Shown here: piece after piece, positions 1 to 8,514 of the stretch | Layout of the letters: each line of letters begins with the position of its first letter | How positions within the stretch are numbered: the first letter of the stretch is position 1 | DNA from: Victivallales bacterium | Lineage (GTDB): Bacteria > Verrucomicrobiota > Lentisphaeria > Oligosphaerales > Lenti-02 | NCBI GenBank assembly: GCA_018648945.1 | Contig: JABGQJ010000109.1 | Location: 1 to 15,160, forward strand | Direction of reading: 5' to 3' | Length of the DNA stretch: 15,160 bases | Notes under the pieces: model-generated | What the model was told of the DNA's origin: nothing | Databases searched by the model: none | The model's input: the letters and a program-made list of their open reading frames with translations, nothing else | Translations under genes and position numbers: made by a program

Positions 1-624
1 CGGCGGCTCTGCGACGACGACGGACGGCTCTACCGCTGCCCGGCTCCCGCCATGCCCACCCGCGACTGCCTCTTCACCAACTGCCTGACGGAGCCGCGAC
101 TCCTCAAGATCGCCAACACCTGCACGGAATCCGGCAACCACGCGGTTCTCGGCCTCTTCCACTGTCAGCAAGGCGAGGACCCGATCACCGATCTATGGGG
201 GGTGACCGACAATCCCTTCGTGGACCAGGACGATGTGGTGGTGTACCGCTTCCGCGAAGGCACGCTCGCTCGCCTTTGCGGCGAAGAGACCAGCATCCGC
301 CACGCGCTGACTCTTGCGCCGCTTGAGTTCGAGGTCATCGCCATCGCCAACGTGCTTGCCGGTCGCGTCGCCTGCGTGGGATTGCTGGAGAAGTACAACG
401 CCGGTGGTGCCATCGACCGGGAGGAGTTCACCGTGCTCCCGAGCCGCTACGAGGTCTCCATCCGGGGCTCCGGCACGGCCGGCTTCTACTGCGACAGCGA
501 ACCGGACGAGGTGCTGGTGGACGGCGACCAGTCGGAGTACCGGTACGACCCCGAGACCAGCTTCCTGCAGGTCGATCTCCGCCCCAACAGCTGGGGCGGG
601 TCCTTGGTCACCTTGGTGTTGTAG
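1..624 (+). CDS. Sip1/raffinose synthase-like GH36 protein, C-terminal part (5' end outside window)
   Basis: The frame is open from base 1 to the TAG at 622-624, so this is the C-terminal ~207 residues of a longer protein; the ATG at 52 is probably internal. The visible part resembles the C-terminal region of plant and bacterial seed-imbibition (Sip1)/raffinose-synthase proteins of the GH36 alpha-galactosidase clan: a PTRDCLF motif just after the left edge, then LLKIANT, a G-L-F-x-C-Q strand, a DVVVYRFREG strand, LEFEVIAIA, and a GLLEKYNAGGAI motif near residue 120 counting from base 52. In the family this region forms the beta-sandwich after the TIM barrel; the catalytic aspartates lie upstream and cannot be checked. 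Known relatives hydrolyse or transfer alpha-galactosides; activity here is inferred. No C-terminal anchor is visible. It is followed after 13 bp by an aminotransferase, whose ribosome binding site overlaps this stop codon, so the two are very probably co-transcribed. Confidence 0.82.
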   Translation, partial: RRLCDDDGRLYRCPAPAMPTRDCLFTNCLTEPRLLKIANTCTESGNHAVLGLFHCQQGEDPITDLWGVTDNPFVDQDDVVVYRFREGTLARLCGEETSIRHALTLAPLEFEVIAIANVLAGRVACVGLLEKYNAGGAIDREEFTVLPSRYEVSIRGSGTAGFYCDSEPDEVLVDGDQSEYRYDPETSFLQVDLRPNSWGGSLVTLVL

Positions 625-630
625 GAGGGA
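623..630 (+). promoter_or_regulatory. Ribosome binding site that fixes the aminotransferase start
   Basis: AGGAGGGA sits 7 bp before the ATG at 638 and overlaps the stop codon of the upstream gene. The same reading frame is open back to an ATG at 314, but that stretch overlaps the GH36-like gene in another frame and has no family similarity. This site therefore supports 638 as the start. Confidence 0.85.
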
Positions 631-637
631 ACCACCC

Positions 638-1795
638 ATGGCACGCGCGTGGCAGAACCGTCATCTGGCAGACATGCGGCAGTCCTACATCCGCCGCATG
701 ACCCGGGAATGCGAACGGGTCGGTGGCATCAACCTGGGGCAGGGCGTCTGCGACCTGCCCACGCCCCCGGAGATTCTGACCGCCACCAGCGCCGCCATTC
801 AGGCCGACCGCAGCATCTACAGCAGCTTCGAGGGCCTCGCCGAACTGCGCCTGCAGATTGCCCGCAAGTTGGCCACCTACAATGGCCTGGCGGTGGACCC
901 CGCAACCGATTTGGTGGTGACCGTTGGCTCGGCCGGAGCCTTCGCCTGCACGTGTCAGGCGTTGCTGAATCCAGGGGACGAGGTGATCGTCTTCGAACCC
1001 TTCTACGGCTACCATGTGAACACCCTGCGCGGGCTGGGCCTAGTTCCCATCTTCGTGCCCCTTGCTCCGCCGGACTGGGAGCTGGATGGGGAGCGACTGG
1101 CCACCGCCATCACCCCCCACACCCGGGCAATCATCGTCAACACCCCGGCCAATCCCTCGGGCAAGATCTTCTCCCGGCCGGAGCTCGAAGGTATTCGCGA
1201 CCTCTGCGTGAGCCACGATCTGCTGCTCCTGACCGACGAGATCTACGAGTACATTGTGTACGAGCAACCCCATGTCAGCCCGGCCACGATCCCCGGCCTG
1301 CGGGACCGCACCATCACGCTCTCCGGCTTCTCCAAGACCTTCTCCATTACCGGCTGGCGACTTGGCTACGCCTGCGCCCGCCGGGAACTGGCCGAGCGCA
1401 TCGGGCTGGTCAACGACCTGCTCTACATCTGCGCCCCCACGCCGCTTCAGCACGGACTGGCCGCAGGCATGGCCCAGCTTGACGGAAACTGCTACCGGGA
1501 ACTGGCCGCCGACTACCGCGCCAAGCGCGACGAGTTCTGTGGCGTCCTCACCGAAGTGGGATTGACCCCGCACGTCCCCGCCGGGGCCTACTATGTGCTC
1601 GCGGATGTGGCCTGCCTCGGTCGTGACAACGCCATCGCCGCCGCCATGCACATTCTGGAGACCGTCGGCGTCGCCAGCGTCCCCGGCAGCTCCTTCTTCA
1701 GCGATTCGCAGGGCGAGGGGCTCGTCCGCTTCTGTTACGCCAAGGACTGGCCCGTCCTCCGCGAAGCCTGCGAACGCCTGCGCCAACTGCGGTAG
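638..1795 (+). CDS. PLP-dependent aminotransferase, class I/II (aspartate aminotransferase fold)
   Basis: A 385-residue fold-type I aminotransferase, full length for the family. Visible motifs: INLGQG near the N-terminus (substrate loop), NTPANPSG with the PLP-contacting Asn, TDEIYEYI with Asp200 (bonds the pyridine nitrogen) and Tyr203, SGFSKTFSITGWRLGY with Lys233 as the Schiff-base lysine, and Arg364 in GLVRFCYA as the likely carboxylate-binding arginine. Spacing of these residues closely follows the short bacterial (Thermus-type) aspartate aminotransferases, but the same subfamily includes kynurenine, methionine and aromatic aminotransferases, so the amino donor is not assigned. There is no signal peptide; the protein is cytoplasmic. 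It lies 13 bp after the GH36-like gene and 16 bp before the beta-helix gene, in the middle of what looks like a glycan operon, which is an unusual place for an amino-acid aminotransferase. Confidence 0.93.
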   Translation: MARAWQNRHLADMRQSYIRRMTRECERVGGINLGQGVCDLPTPPEILTATSAAIQADRSIYSSFEGLAELRLQIARKLATYNGLAVDPATDLVVTVGSAGAFACTCQALLNPGDEVIVFEPFYGYHVNTLRGLGLVPIFVPLAPPDWELDGERLATAITPHTRAIIVNTPANPSGKIFSRPELEGIRDLCVSHDLLLLTDEIYEYIVYEQPHVSPATIPGLRDRTITLSGFSKTFSITGWRLGYACARRELAERIGLVNDLLYICAPTPLQHGLAAGMAQLDGNCYRELAADYRAKRDEFCGVLTEVGLTPHVPAGAYYVLADVACLGRDNAIAAAMHILETVGVASVPGSSFFSDSQGEGLVRFCYAKDWPVLREACERLRQLR

Positions 1796-1798
1796 ACC

Positions 1799-1806
1799 GG
1801 AGGTGA
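1799..1806 (+). promoter_or_regulatory. Ribosome binding site that fixes the beta-helix protein start
   Basis: GGAGGTGA, a near-perfect anti-16S match, lies 5 bp before the ATG at 1812. The frame stays open upstream into the aminotransferase gene (to 1593), but the site and the signal peptide that starts at 1812 make 1812 the credible start. Confidence 0.85.
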
Positions 1807-1811
1807 ACCCG

Positions 1812-4655
1812 ATGCGTTTCCGCTCTGCACTCTCCTGCCTCTTTGTGTGTATCGCCATGCTCCACGCCGCGCCTGTGGCGCTCTTCGTGGCACCGGGCGG
1901 CAACGATGGGAATCCCGGCAGCCAACAGCGACCGTTGGCGACGCTGGCCGGGGCACGGGATCGGTTGCGGGCCGTACCGCACCCGGATGGGGCCATTGTC
2001 GAGGTGGGGGCGGGCGACTACCTGTTCACAGAACCGCTGGCTCTCGCCGCGGGGGATTCCGGAACGGAAACGGCACTGGTCCGCTACCAGGCGGCGCCGG
2101 GAGCAACCGTGCGCCTCATCGGTGGGGTGGCGATTGATGGGTTCCGCCCATGGCAGGGCGAAGTTCTTCAGGCAAGTGTGAAGGGACTGCGCCTCACTGA
2201 AGTCAAGCCGGTGAAGAAGCCCCGCTACGCCGGCCCCGCGCCCGGCTTCGAGCTGTTCTTCCAGGGCAAGCGGCTGCCGCTGGCGCGGTGGCCGAACCGG
2301 ATTCCAGATCATCCGCGCTGGGGCGAGTGGGCCTACATTCCCAAGGTCACGGAGAAGACCAAGTCCTACTTTCACTATCCTGGCGACCGGCCCGAGAAAT
2401 GGGCGCACCCGGAGTTGGCGCAGGTCCACTGGTTCCCGTGGTACAACTACATGGACCAGTACATCGGTGTGAAGTCGGTGGATGCCGAAACCAAGACGAT
2501 CCAGCTGGCCGGCTCGGCCGTGTACGAGGTCAAGCCCGGCCGACGGTTCTACGTCCGCAACGTCTTCGAGGAGCTGGATGCCCCCGGCGAATGGTACTTG
2601 GACAAGGACAGCGAGACGGTCTATTTCTGGCCTCCCGCACCGCTGAGCAAAGGCACGGTCGTGGCCTCCCGCGTGGAGACGCTGCTCGCCTTCAAGGGGG
2701 CAAGCAACGTCACGTTCCGGGGCTTCACCATCGAATCCTGCACGCGCAACGCGGTGAACATCAGCGACAGTCAGCGCGTGCGCCTGGAGGGTTGCACGAT
2801 CCGCAATGCCCTGCTCGATGGCCTACACATCACCGGCGGCAACGACAACGCGGTCATCGGCTGCGACATCTACGAGGTGGGAGGCAAGGGCATCCACCTG
2901 GGCGGGGGTAATCGAACGACGCTGACCCCCGGCCGCAACCTGGCCGAGAATAACCATATCCACCACGTCAGTCGCATGGTCCACACCTACACGCCCGCCG
3001 TGCAGGTCAGTGGCTGCGGCAATCTCGTGCGCCACAATCTGATCCACGACGGGCCGCACATGGTCCTGGGCGTTTCGGGCAACGACCACCTCTTCGAGTA
3101 CAACCATATCCACCATGCCATGCACATCTCCAGCCACGGCGGGGCGTTCTACTGCGGGCGGGACTTCACGGCGCGGGGCAATATCGTCCGCTTCAACAAA
3201 TTCCACGACATCAACGGCTACGGCTTCGACCATGTGGACAACGACCGGGGTGTCTTTGTCTACAGCTCCCCCGTGCGGCGCCTGCCGGGGGCCTTTGGCA
3301 TCCACATGGACGACCAGATCGGCGACTTTCACATCCACGGCAATCTCTTCTACCGCTTCGGCCATGGGGTCACGCGCGGCGGCGGTGGTCGAGACACGGT
3401 CATCGAGAACAACGTGTTCGTGGATGCGGGTTGGTCGATCCATATCGACAGTCGCGGCATGGGCTGGCAGAAGAAGCACCTGGCGAATCCCAAGGGGACA
3501 CTGAACCGGCGGCTTGATGCCATCGCCTACCGGGAACCGCCCTGGAGCACCCGCTACCCCGAACTAGTGGACGTCCGCGAGGACCGCATCGGCGAGCCGC
3601 TGGACAACATCCTCCGCCGCAATCTCTTCGTGCAGAACACCCGGCTCTTCAGCATCAACCGTGTACCACGGGATCGGTTCACCTGCGACCAGAACCTCTT
3701 CTGGCGTCCGGATGGCGAGCCCATGGAGCTGTACGCCCGGGTCTACAACCCCGGCGGCGGCGCGACCAACCTGCCGGACTGGCAGAAGTTCGGGTTCGAC
3801 ACGAACTCCCTGGTGGCCGATCCCCTCTTCGTCGATGCCGCCAACGACGACTTCCGACTGCGGCCCGACTCCCCGGCGCTCCAGCTTGGTTTCAAACCCC
3901 TGCCCATCGCCAAGATGGGCCTCTACGAGAGTCCCCTACGGGCGTCCCCCATTCCCCCGCCCGATCCCCGGCGCTCCACGCCCGAGCCGGTCACCGAGGA
4001 GTACCCGATCCCCGGCTGGGTGCCCTCAACCCGCAAGGTCGTGCATCTCAAGGCCATGCAGACCAAGAGCGAGCCGGCTATCGATGGCACCATTGCGGCC
4101 AACGAATACGGCCCCGGTGTCCTCACGGTTGACATGGCCGGAGGCTACGGCGGCAAGCCGGTCCGGTTCGCCAGCAAGGCCTGGATCGCCCACAATGGCA
4201 CGGACCTGCTTGTCGCCATCCGCAACCCGGTCGATCCAGGGAAGCCACTGAGCCAAACCGCGAACTGGGGCCAGGACGATGCCGTGGAAGTGGCTCTCCA
4301 GCCGACAGGCAAGGGGAAGCAGCCCACCTTCGTCTTGCGTGGCTACCCGAACGGCACCTGGGAAGCCAGCACCGCTGGCGGTGCCACCGAGGCGCAAACC
4401 CGGGAGCTCCGCAGGCAAGTCGCCTACGCTGCGAAGCAGGCAAAGCCGGGCGTCTGGGAGGCGGAGTGGCGCATTCCGCTCGCCGCCATCCGTGTTCCCC
4501 TACCCCGCCCCGCCGCCGAGCCGTTCGTGGCCTTTAACCTCACGACCTTCAAGAAGACGCAGCGCCAGTGGGTCATGTGGCGACCGACTCGAGGCAACAG
4601 CTTCCTCGTCGAACGCACGGGCACCGTGCAACTGGCCCTGCCCAACGGCGGTTGA
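1812..4655 (+). CDS. Secreted right-handed parallel beta-helix protein with C-terminal CBM9-like domain
   Basis: A 947-residue protein. Residues 1 to about 20 form a Sec signal peptide (MRFRSALSCLFVCIAMLHAA). Next comes the VAPGGNDGNPGS..RPLATLAGARDRLR signature common at the front of beta-helix glycan-active proteins, and a LARWPNR motif at residues 157-163. Repeated short strands with N-x-I/V steps, typical of a right-handed beta-helix, run from about residue 295 to 660; a His-rich part (NHIHH, HHAMHISSHGG) occupies roughly 380-520. After a Pro-rich linker (about 715-740), residues 743-945 have the AIDG..EYGP start and the WGQDDAVEVAL strand of CBM9-like domains. Overall layout and the RWPN motif recall GH141-type beta-helix proteins (alpha-L-fucosidase/xylanase), but I cannot confirm the family or catalytic residues; a lyase or binding protein is also possible. 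It is the last gene of the plus-strand cluster and converges on the DUF4091 gene. Confidence 0.88.
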   Translation: MRFRSALSCLFVCIAMLHAAPVALFVAPGGNDGNPGSQQRPLATLAGARDRLRAVPHPDGAIVEVGAGDYLFTEPLALAAGDSGTETALVRYQAAPGATVRLIGGVAIDGFRPWQGEVLQASVKGLRLTEVKPVKKPRYAGPAPGFELFFQGKRLPLARWPNRIPDHPRWGEWAYIPKVTEKTKSYFHYPGDRPEKWAHPELAQVHWFPWYNYMDQYIGVKSVDAETKTIQLAGSAVYEVKPGRRFYVRNVFEELDAPGEWYLDKDSETVYFWPPAPLSKGTVVASRVETLLAFKGASNVTFRGFTIESCTRNAVNISDSQRVRLEGCTIRNALLDGLHITGGNDNAVIGCDIYEVGGKGIHLGGGNRTTLTPGRNLAENNHIHHVSRMVHTYTPAVQVSGCGNLVRHNLIHDGPHMVLGVSGNDHLFEYNHIHHAMHISSHGGAFYCGRDFTARGNIVRFNKFHDINGYGFDHVDNDRGVFVYSSPVRRLPGAFGIHMDDQIGDFHIHGNLFYRFGHGVTRGGGGRDTVIENNVFVDAGWSIHIDSRGMGWQKKHLANPKGTLNRRLDAIAYREPPWSTRYPELVDVREDRIGEPLDNILRRNLFVQNTRLFSINRVPRDRFTCDQNLFWRPDGEPMELYARVYNPGGGATNLPDWQKFGFDTNSLVADPLFVDAANDDFRLRPDSPALQLGFKPLPIAKMGLYESPLRASPIPPPDPRRSTPEPVTEEYPIPGWVPSTRKVVHLKAMQTKSEPAIDGTIAANEYGPGVLTVDMAGGYGGKPVRFASKAWIAHNGTDLLVAIRNPVDPGKPLSQTANWGQDDAVEVALQPTGKGKQPTFVLRGYPNGTWEASTAGGATEAQTRELRRQVAYAAKQAKPGVWEAEWRIPLAAIRVPLPRPAAEPFVAFNLTTFKKTQRQWVMWRPTRGNSFLVERTGTVQLALPNGG

Positions 4656-4703
4656 GGGGGATCAGCGCAGGATTGCAGCACGTCGGCGAGGCCCGCCCTC
4701 AAC
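4651..4703. terminator. Inverted repeat in the convergent gap, possible bidirectional terminator
   Basis: GTTGAGGG (4651-4658, overlapping the stop of the beta-helix gene) and CCCTCAAC (4696-4703) are perfect 8-bp inverted repeats with a 37-bp loop between two converging genes. No T-run follows on either strand, so a classical intrinsic terminator is not shown. Its position is the main support. Confidence 0.3.
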
Positions 4704-4728
4704 AGGAAGCTCAGACTGGGCACCCGAG

Positions 4729-7176
4729 CTACTTGCGTGGCAGGGCCGTGAGGGCGGCGAGAATCTCCTGGCGGACGGTGTCGGCGACGGTGCGGTTTCT
4801 GGGCTGGTCCCAGCGATAGGCTTTGGGCCCAGCCTCGACGAGAACGCGGTCGCAGGCTTCCGCGAGCAGCTTCCGGGCGGCAGGCAACGCCGCGTGTTGG
4901 CGACCGTTGGCAGTAAGCAGGGCGATGCGTTGGCGGAGCATGACGAGGTACTCGTAGTCCTGCACGCCCTCGCGCACCGCCTCCATGTACTTGCCCGGAG
5001 TCACATCCTCGGGGTCCATGAACGAGGGGCAGTAGGAGCCGCGCCCAGCGGCGGCATACTCGTTCCAGACGGAGAATCGGCTGTCCCCGCCGAAGCTCCA
5101 GAATCCGGCCCACGTGCCGCCGATCCTGAAGCAGTGCCATTGTTGCAGCAGGTAGTAGGCGAAGGGGTCGAAGGTCCGGGCTGGCCCGTCGGCTGAATAG
5201 AGGCCCAGTTGCTTGCCTTCGCCGTGCATCTGGCGGAAGAGATCGTGGAACCAGGGCTTCTGCGCCAGCCACTGCGGGCGGTGTGGGACAATGACGTCCA
5301 CGCTGCGAAGCATCTCCAGGCAGGTCTCGGCGTCGTGGACCTGGGGATCGACCCAGAGGGTGAGTTCCGGCGCGGCGCGGTTGATCACCCGCGTGTACTG
5401 ACTGAGTGCATCGTACCACTCGGTGCCATGGGGCTCGTCAATAATGAGCAGGGCCAACTGCTCGGGCTGGAGGCCACTGCGGCGCATATAGGCGGCCCAG
5501 AAGCGCGCCCAGTTCGCCAGCGCGTTCTCAAAAGCCGGCGTGCCGAGGTCGAAGCCGGCGAACTCCTTCTTGAAGCCGCCGCCATCGCCCTGGGCGACGT
5601 AGACCATGTAGTGGCGCGCGCCCGGCCAGAGCTTGCGGAAGCTGTCGAACCGTTCCGTGTCCGGGAGCTCGACGAAATCCCCGGCTTCGTTGAAGGTCCC
5701 CCTCGGCAGGATACCGTTGGTGGCCCAGGGGGCATTCACGTAGTGCTCGCGCAGGTAGGCGACCAGCTCTTCGCGGTTCTGTTCGGTGACCCCTCCCGCT
5801 CCCACTCGGTCGGTGTAGGCCCAACCACCGAGATTGAGCGTGGTCTCCTTGGGGAACTGCAGGTCATGCACGCGAATGACCAGAGGAGTGGTCTGCGGCG
5901 CGCCCGGTCCGCCGGCCAGCACGATCTGGCCTCGGCGAAGGCCTGGGGGTAGCATCTTGGAGCAGACGTCGAACCAGATCTGGCGAGTCATGCCGGCTGG
6001 CACGCGGATCGTCCAGCCCCGCGCATTGCGCTCCGCCTCGGGCAGGGCAGCAGCGACCGCGACAAAGCGGCGCGTGCCGACCGCAAGGACCTGGCGGACG
6101 GTGAGCCACGGCGGGTGCGGACGGCCGGGCACGCCCTCGATGCGGAGTTGCAGGACCATCTCCTGATCACTGGCATTGGTCACATTCAACACGTCGGCCC
6201 GGTACTCGTTCTGCATCATGGCGGTCTGTACTACCGGTGCAGGAGCGTTTGGCATGGGTTCGGCGGTGGCAGCAAGAGGGTCCCAGCGATGGCTCTGCCA
6301 CAGGCGGAGCGGGGGCTTCCCCTGGGCTTGCCAGACCTTGGCTTGAAGCTGGAAGATCTCGCGCTGCAGTGGCACCATCGGCACAACCGCCCGGAAGGCC
6401 TTCGTGTCCTCGATCACGGTCAGACCGATGCGCGTGGCCAACTCTTGGGCCGTCTGCTGAAAGGCGGCTCGGGCCGCAGCCGGGCTCGTGGCGATGTCGT
6501 CGCGCACGGCCTGTAGATCCCGCATGAGCTCGGCCCGCAGCAGGCGGGCAAAGGCGTGCTTGGTCACGAAGTTGCGGACGTCGCCCACCACGGGTCCCTC
6601 GGTTGGCTGTTCCAGCAACCCTGGATCTCCCTCGATGACCTCGATCTCATCCACGAAGAGGAATACTTGGCCCGTCTCGGCGACCAGCTTCACGTACCGC
6701 GCCCGCCCGGTGATCTGATCGGTCTGATAGACATGGGTGTTGTAGGTGCCGTAGGCGGGGGCGGGGTCTTCCTTGTCGGAGAGCTCGACCAGGTCGCCAG
6801 CCAGGACCCAGGCGCGCTTGTCGTCGCTGAGCAGGACTAGGATTCCGGTCGGCCAGTGGACATCAGCCACGCCGCCTGCGGTGCTCAGGCTGATGCCCCC
6901 GATGGGCTGCACCTTGCCCAGGTCGATGGTGATCTCGATGGGCCTGCTGCTGGACCAACCGACGGTCGTCTTGCTCGTCCAGAAGTGCCCAGTGGTGCGC
7001 TGGCCATCGGTTAACTGGGTGGCATCGTCGGGGTCCGTGCACAGCTTGTAGTTGGGCGCGGGCATGGTGTAGGGCTTGTGAAGCGCCAGGTTCACCGCGA
7101 AGGTCGCGGGCAGCGCCAGGAAAAACATGGCACAGAGCAGGGGGCGGCGGCGGCGGGTGGCAGTGCGTGGGTGCAT
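4729..7176 (-). CDS. Secreted F5/8 type C-like + DUF4091 (GH123-like) protein
   Basis: An 815-residue protein. Residues 1-27 are a basic then hydrophobic signal peptide (RRRRPLLCAMFFLALPATFA). Residues ~29-183 look like an F5/8 type C (discoidin) galactose-binding fold: NLALHKPY start, TDG, ITIDLGKVQPIGGI, and the ending ARYVKLVAET..VDEIEVI. From ~440 there is a barrel-like region with Asp580-Glu581 in LLIIDEPHG. The C-terminus, about 669-790, has the DUF4091 pattern (WAGFWSFG, WNEYAAAGRG, EAVREGVQDYEYLVMLR). GH123 beta-N-acetylgalactosaminidases use an adjacent Asp-Glu pair in substrate-assisted catalysis, so the pair at 580-581 is a good catalytic candidate; activity is inferred. The start at 7176 is preferred over the in-frame ATG at 7194 because AGGAGA lies 5 bp before it. 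It is the last gene of the minus-strand operon, 21 bp after the MFS gene. Confidence 0.87.
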   Translation of the reverse strand: MHPRTATRRRRPLLCAMFFLALPATFAVNLALHKPYTMPAPNYKLCTDPDDATQLTDGQRTTGHFWTSKTTVGWSSSRPIEITIDLGKVQPIGGISLSTAGGVADVHWPTGILVLLSDDKRAWVLAGDLVELSDKEDPAPAYGTYNTHVYQTDQITGRARYVKLVAETGQVFLFVDEIEVIEGDPGLLEQPTEGPVVGDVRNFVTKHAFARLLRAELMRDLQAVRDDIATSPAAARAAFQQTAQELATRIGLTVIEDTKAFRAVVPMVPLQREIFQLQAKVWQAQGKPPLRLWQSHRWDPLAATAEPMPNAPAPVVQTAMMQNEYRADVLNVTNASDQEMVLQLRIEGVPGRPHPPWLTVRQVLAVGTRRFVAVAAALPEAERNARGWTIRVPAGMTRQIWFDVCSKMLPPGLRRGQIVLAGGPGAPQTTPLVIRVHDLQFPKETTLNLGGWAYTDRVGAGGVTEQNREELVAYLREHYVNAPWATNGILPRGTFNEAGDFVELPDTERFDSFRKLWPGARHYMVYVAQGDGGGFKKEFAGFDLGTPAFENALANWARFWAAYMRRSGLQPEQLALLIIDEPHGTEWYDALSQYTRVINRAAPELTLWVDPQVHDAETCLEMLRSVDVIVPHRPQWLAQKPWFHDLFRQMHGEGKQLGLYSADGPARTFDPFAYYLLQQWHCFRIGGTWAGFWSFGGDSRFSVWNEYAAAGRGSYCPSFMDPEDVTPGKYMEAVREGVQDYEYLVMLRQRIALLTANGRQHAALPAARKLLAEACDRVLVEAGPKAYRWDQPRNRTVADTVRQEILAALTALPRK

Positions 7177-7181
7177 GGTTC

Positions 7182-7187
7182 TCTCCT
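7182..7187 (-). promoter_or_regulatory. Ribosome binding site that fixes the DUF4091 protein start
   Basis: On the minus strand AGGAGA is followed by five bases and the ATG at 7176. It lies inside the 18-bp extension that would result from starting at the upstream ATG (7194), which itself has no good site. This favours the shorter product. Confidence 0.75.
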
Positions 7188-7197
7188 GTCTCATTGG

Positions 7198-8505
7198 CTA
7201 CACGCAGAGGGTCGGCGCGGGCGGGGATTTCGTCCTGCCCGTGAGCAGGACGACGCTGGCGAGAACGAAGCCCGCGACGCCGACTGGCCAGAAGCTGCCC
7301 GCTCCGACGGCGTCGATGGCCCAGCCCAAGAGCGGCGCAAGGACCATGGTGGCAGCGGATTTCGACTGGGACTCGATGGAGAGGATGGTGGCGCCCTGGG
7401 CGGGGTCCGAATGGGTATTCACCCGGCCCACCAGCAGCGGGCGCCAGAAGTTCTGCAGGACCGAGAGCGCGATGAAGGCGACGATCACCAGCGGGTTCCA
7501 TTTGAGCCAGAGCATGGGGATGAGCAGGGCGAAGAGCAGCCAGTCCATCCACCAGAGGAAACGGGCAGCGGCGTCTTCGTTGCCTCGCCAATCGACCACT
7601 CGATGCGCATGCCGAGAGGCAACGCTGGAGAGCATGTGGAGAACGAAGAAAACCGCCCCGATAAGTAGGGCGGACCGCTTCTGTTCGTCGGCGATCCCGA
7701 CCAGGAATGGCAGAGCCAGTGCCGTCTGCCGCACGATCGGTTGCAGGTAGTCCTTCCCCGCCTTATACATGCCCTCGAAGCACATGGACTCCCCGAGCAG
7801 CCGCCGCAGGGACCGGTTGGCGAAGGACTCGCGGAAGGCCTGGCCAAGCAGGACGGCAACTGCTCTGAAGGAGTAGATCGGTCGCCGCTCCCCGTCCAAC
7901 TCGGCGGGGTACCCCGCGAAGTTGATGATGTTCAGTAGGTAGGGGATGATGCAGAACCAGAAAATGCTGGTGTAGGTGCCGCTGTAGAACACCAACCCCG
8001 CCGCGATGAGCACGGAGAGGGCCGAGCCGAGTTTGGACCAGGAGCGAGTGTAGCCATAGATCTTGGTCTTCTCGCTGGTCCGGCCCTGCAGGCGCAGCCA
8101 GTCGAAGATCATCGCCTTGTGGGTGCCCGTGCGGAAGGCGCTGCCCAGCGAGAAGCAGAGCATTGCCGCAAAGAGCAGGCCCAGGCTGTCACTCAGTGCG
8201 AAGACGGCGAAGGAGACGATGTAGGCGGTCATGGAGAACATCATCGACCTTCGTCGACCATAGAGATCGGCCACTGCACCACTGGGGATCTCGAACAGAT
8301 TCAGGCAGATCTCCCGGAAACCCACCAGCAGGCCAATCTGCAGAAACGAGAGCCCCTTCTCGCGGAACACGAGGATAAGGAACGGTTCGTAGTACTGCTG
8401 ATTCTTCAGGAATCCGTACAGGCAGAAACGGAACAGCATACCGGAGGACGTCCCGACCGGAGGCGTCGGTTCCGCAGCGGATGGTCCGGGGACGGAGGCG
8501 GGCAT
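7198..8505 (-). CDS. Major facilitator superfamily transporter
   Basis: A 435-residue membrane protein with about twelve hydrophobic segments. The loop between helices 2 and 3 carries the MFS signature motif A as G76-AVAD80-LYG83-RRR. A central cytoplasmic stretch (ELDGERRPIYSF..FRESFANRSLRRLLGES) separates the two six-helix halves. The first ~22 residues are a Pro/Ser/Ala-rich tail before helix 1; a second Met at residue 23 (8439) lies directly before the helix and is an alternative start. Neither start has a clear Shine-Dalgarno site; the one at 8505 lies 9 bp after the propeller gene's stop, so translational coupling is likely. The substrate is unknown. Being placed between secreted glycan-related proteins, it may import a released sugar or oligosaccharide; that is inference from context. 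Confidence 0.87.
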   Translation of the reverse strand: MPASVPGPSAAEPTPPVGTSSGMLFRFCLYGFLKNQQYYEPFLILVFREKGLSFLQIGLLVGFREICLNLFEIPSGAVADLYGRRRSMMFSMTAYIVSFAVFALSDSLGLLFAAMLCFSLGSAFRTGTHKAMIFDWLRLQGRTSEKTKIYGYTRSWSKLGSALSVLIAAGLVFYSGTYTSIFWFCIIPYLLNIINFAGYPAELDGERRPIYSFRAVAVLLGQAFRESFANRSLRRLLGESMCFEGMYKAGKDYLQPIVRQTALALPFLVGIADEQKRSALLIGAVFFVLHMLSSVASRHAHRVVDWRGNEDAAARFLWWMDWLLFALLIPMLWLKWNPLVIVAFIALSVLQNFWRPLLVGRVNTHSDPAQGATILSIESQSKSAATMVLAPLLGWAIDAVGAGSFWPVGVAGFVLASVVLLTGRTKSPPAPTLCV

Positions 8506-8514
8506 GGGGAGCGT

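Noticed and set aside
1040..1996. A 318-codon open frame on the minus strand
   Set aside because: It is antisense to the aminotransferase and the start of the beta-helix gene, both well supported by motifs and ribosome binding sites.
2823..3479. A 218-codon open frame on the minus strand, rich in Val/Asp/Ala/His
   Set aside because: It mirrors the regular beta-helix coding repeats on the other strand; the composition comes from that repeat and not from a separate gene.
4279..5196. A 305-codon plus-strand frame across the convergent gap
   Set aside because: It overlaps the ends of two well-supported genes in other frames and shows no domain.
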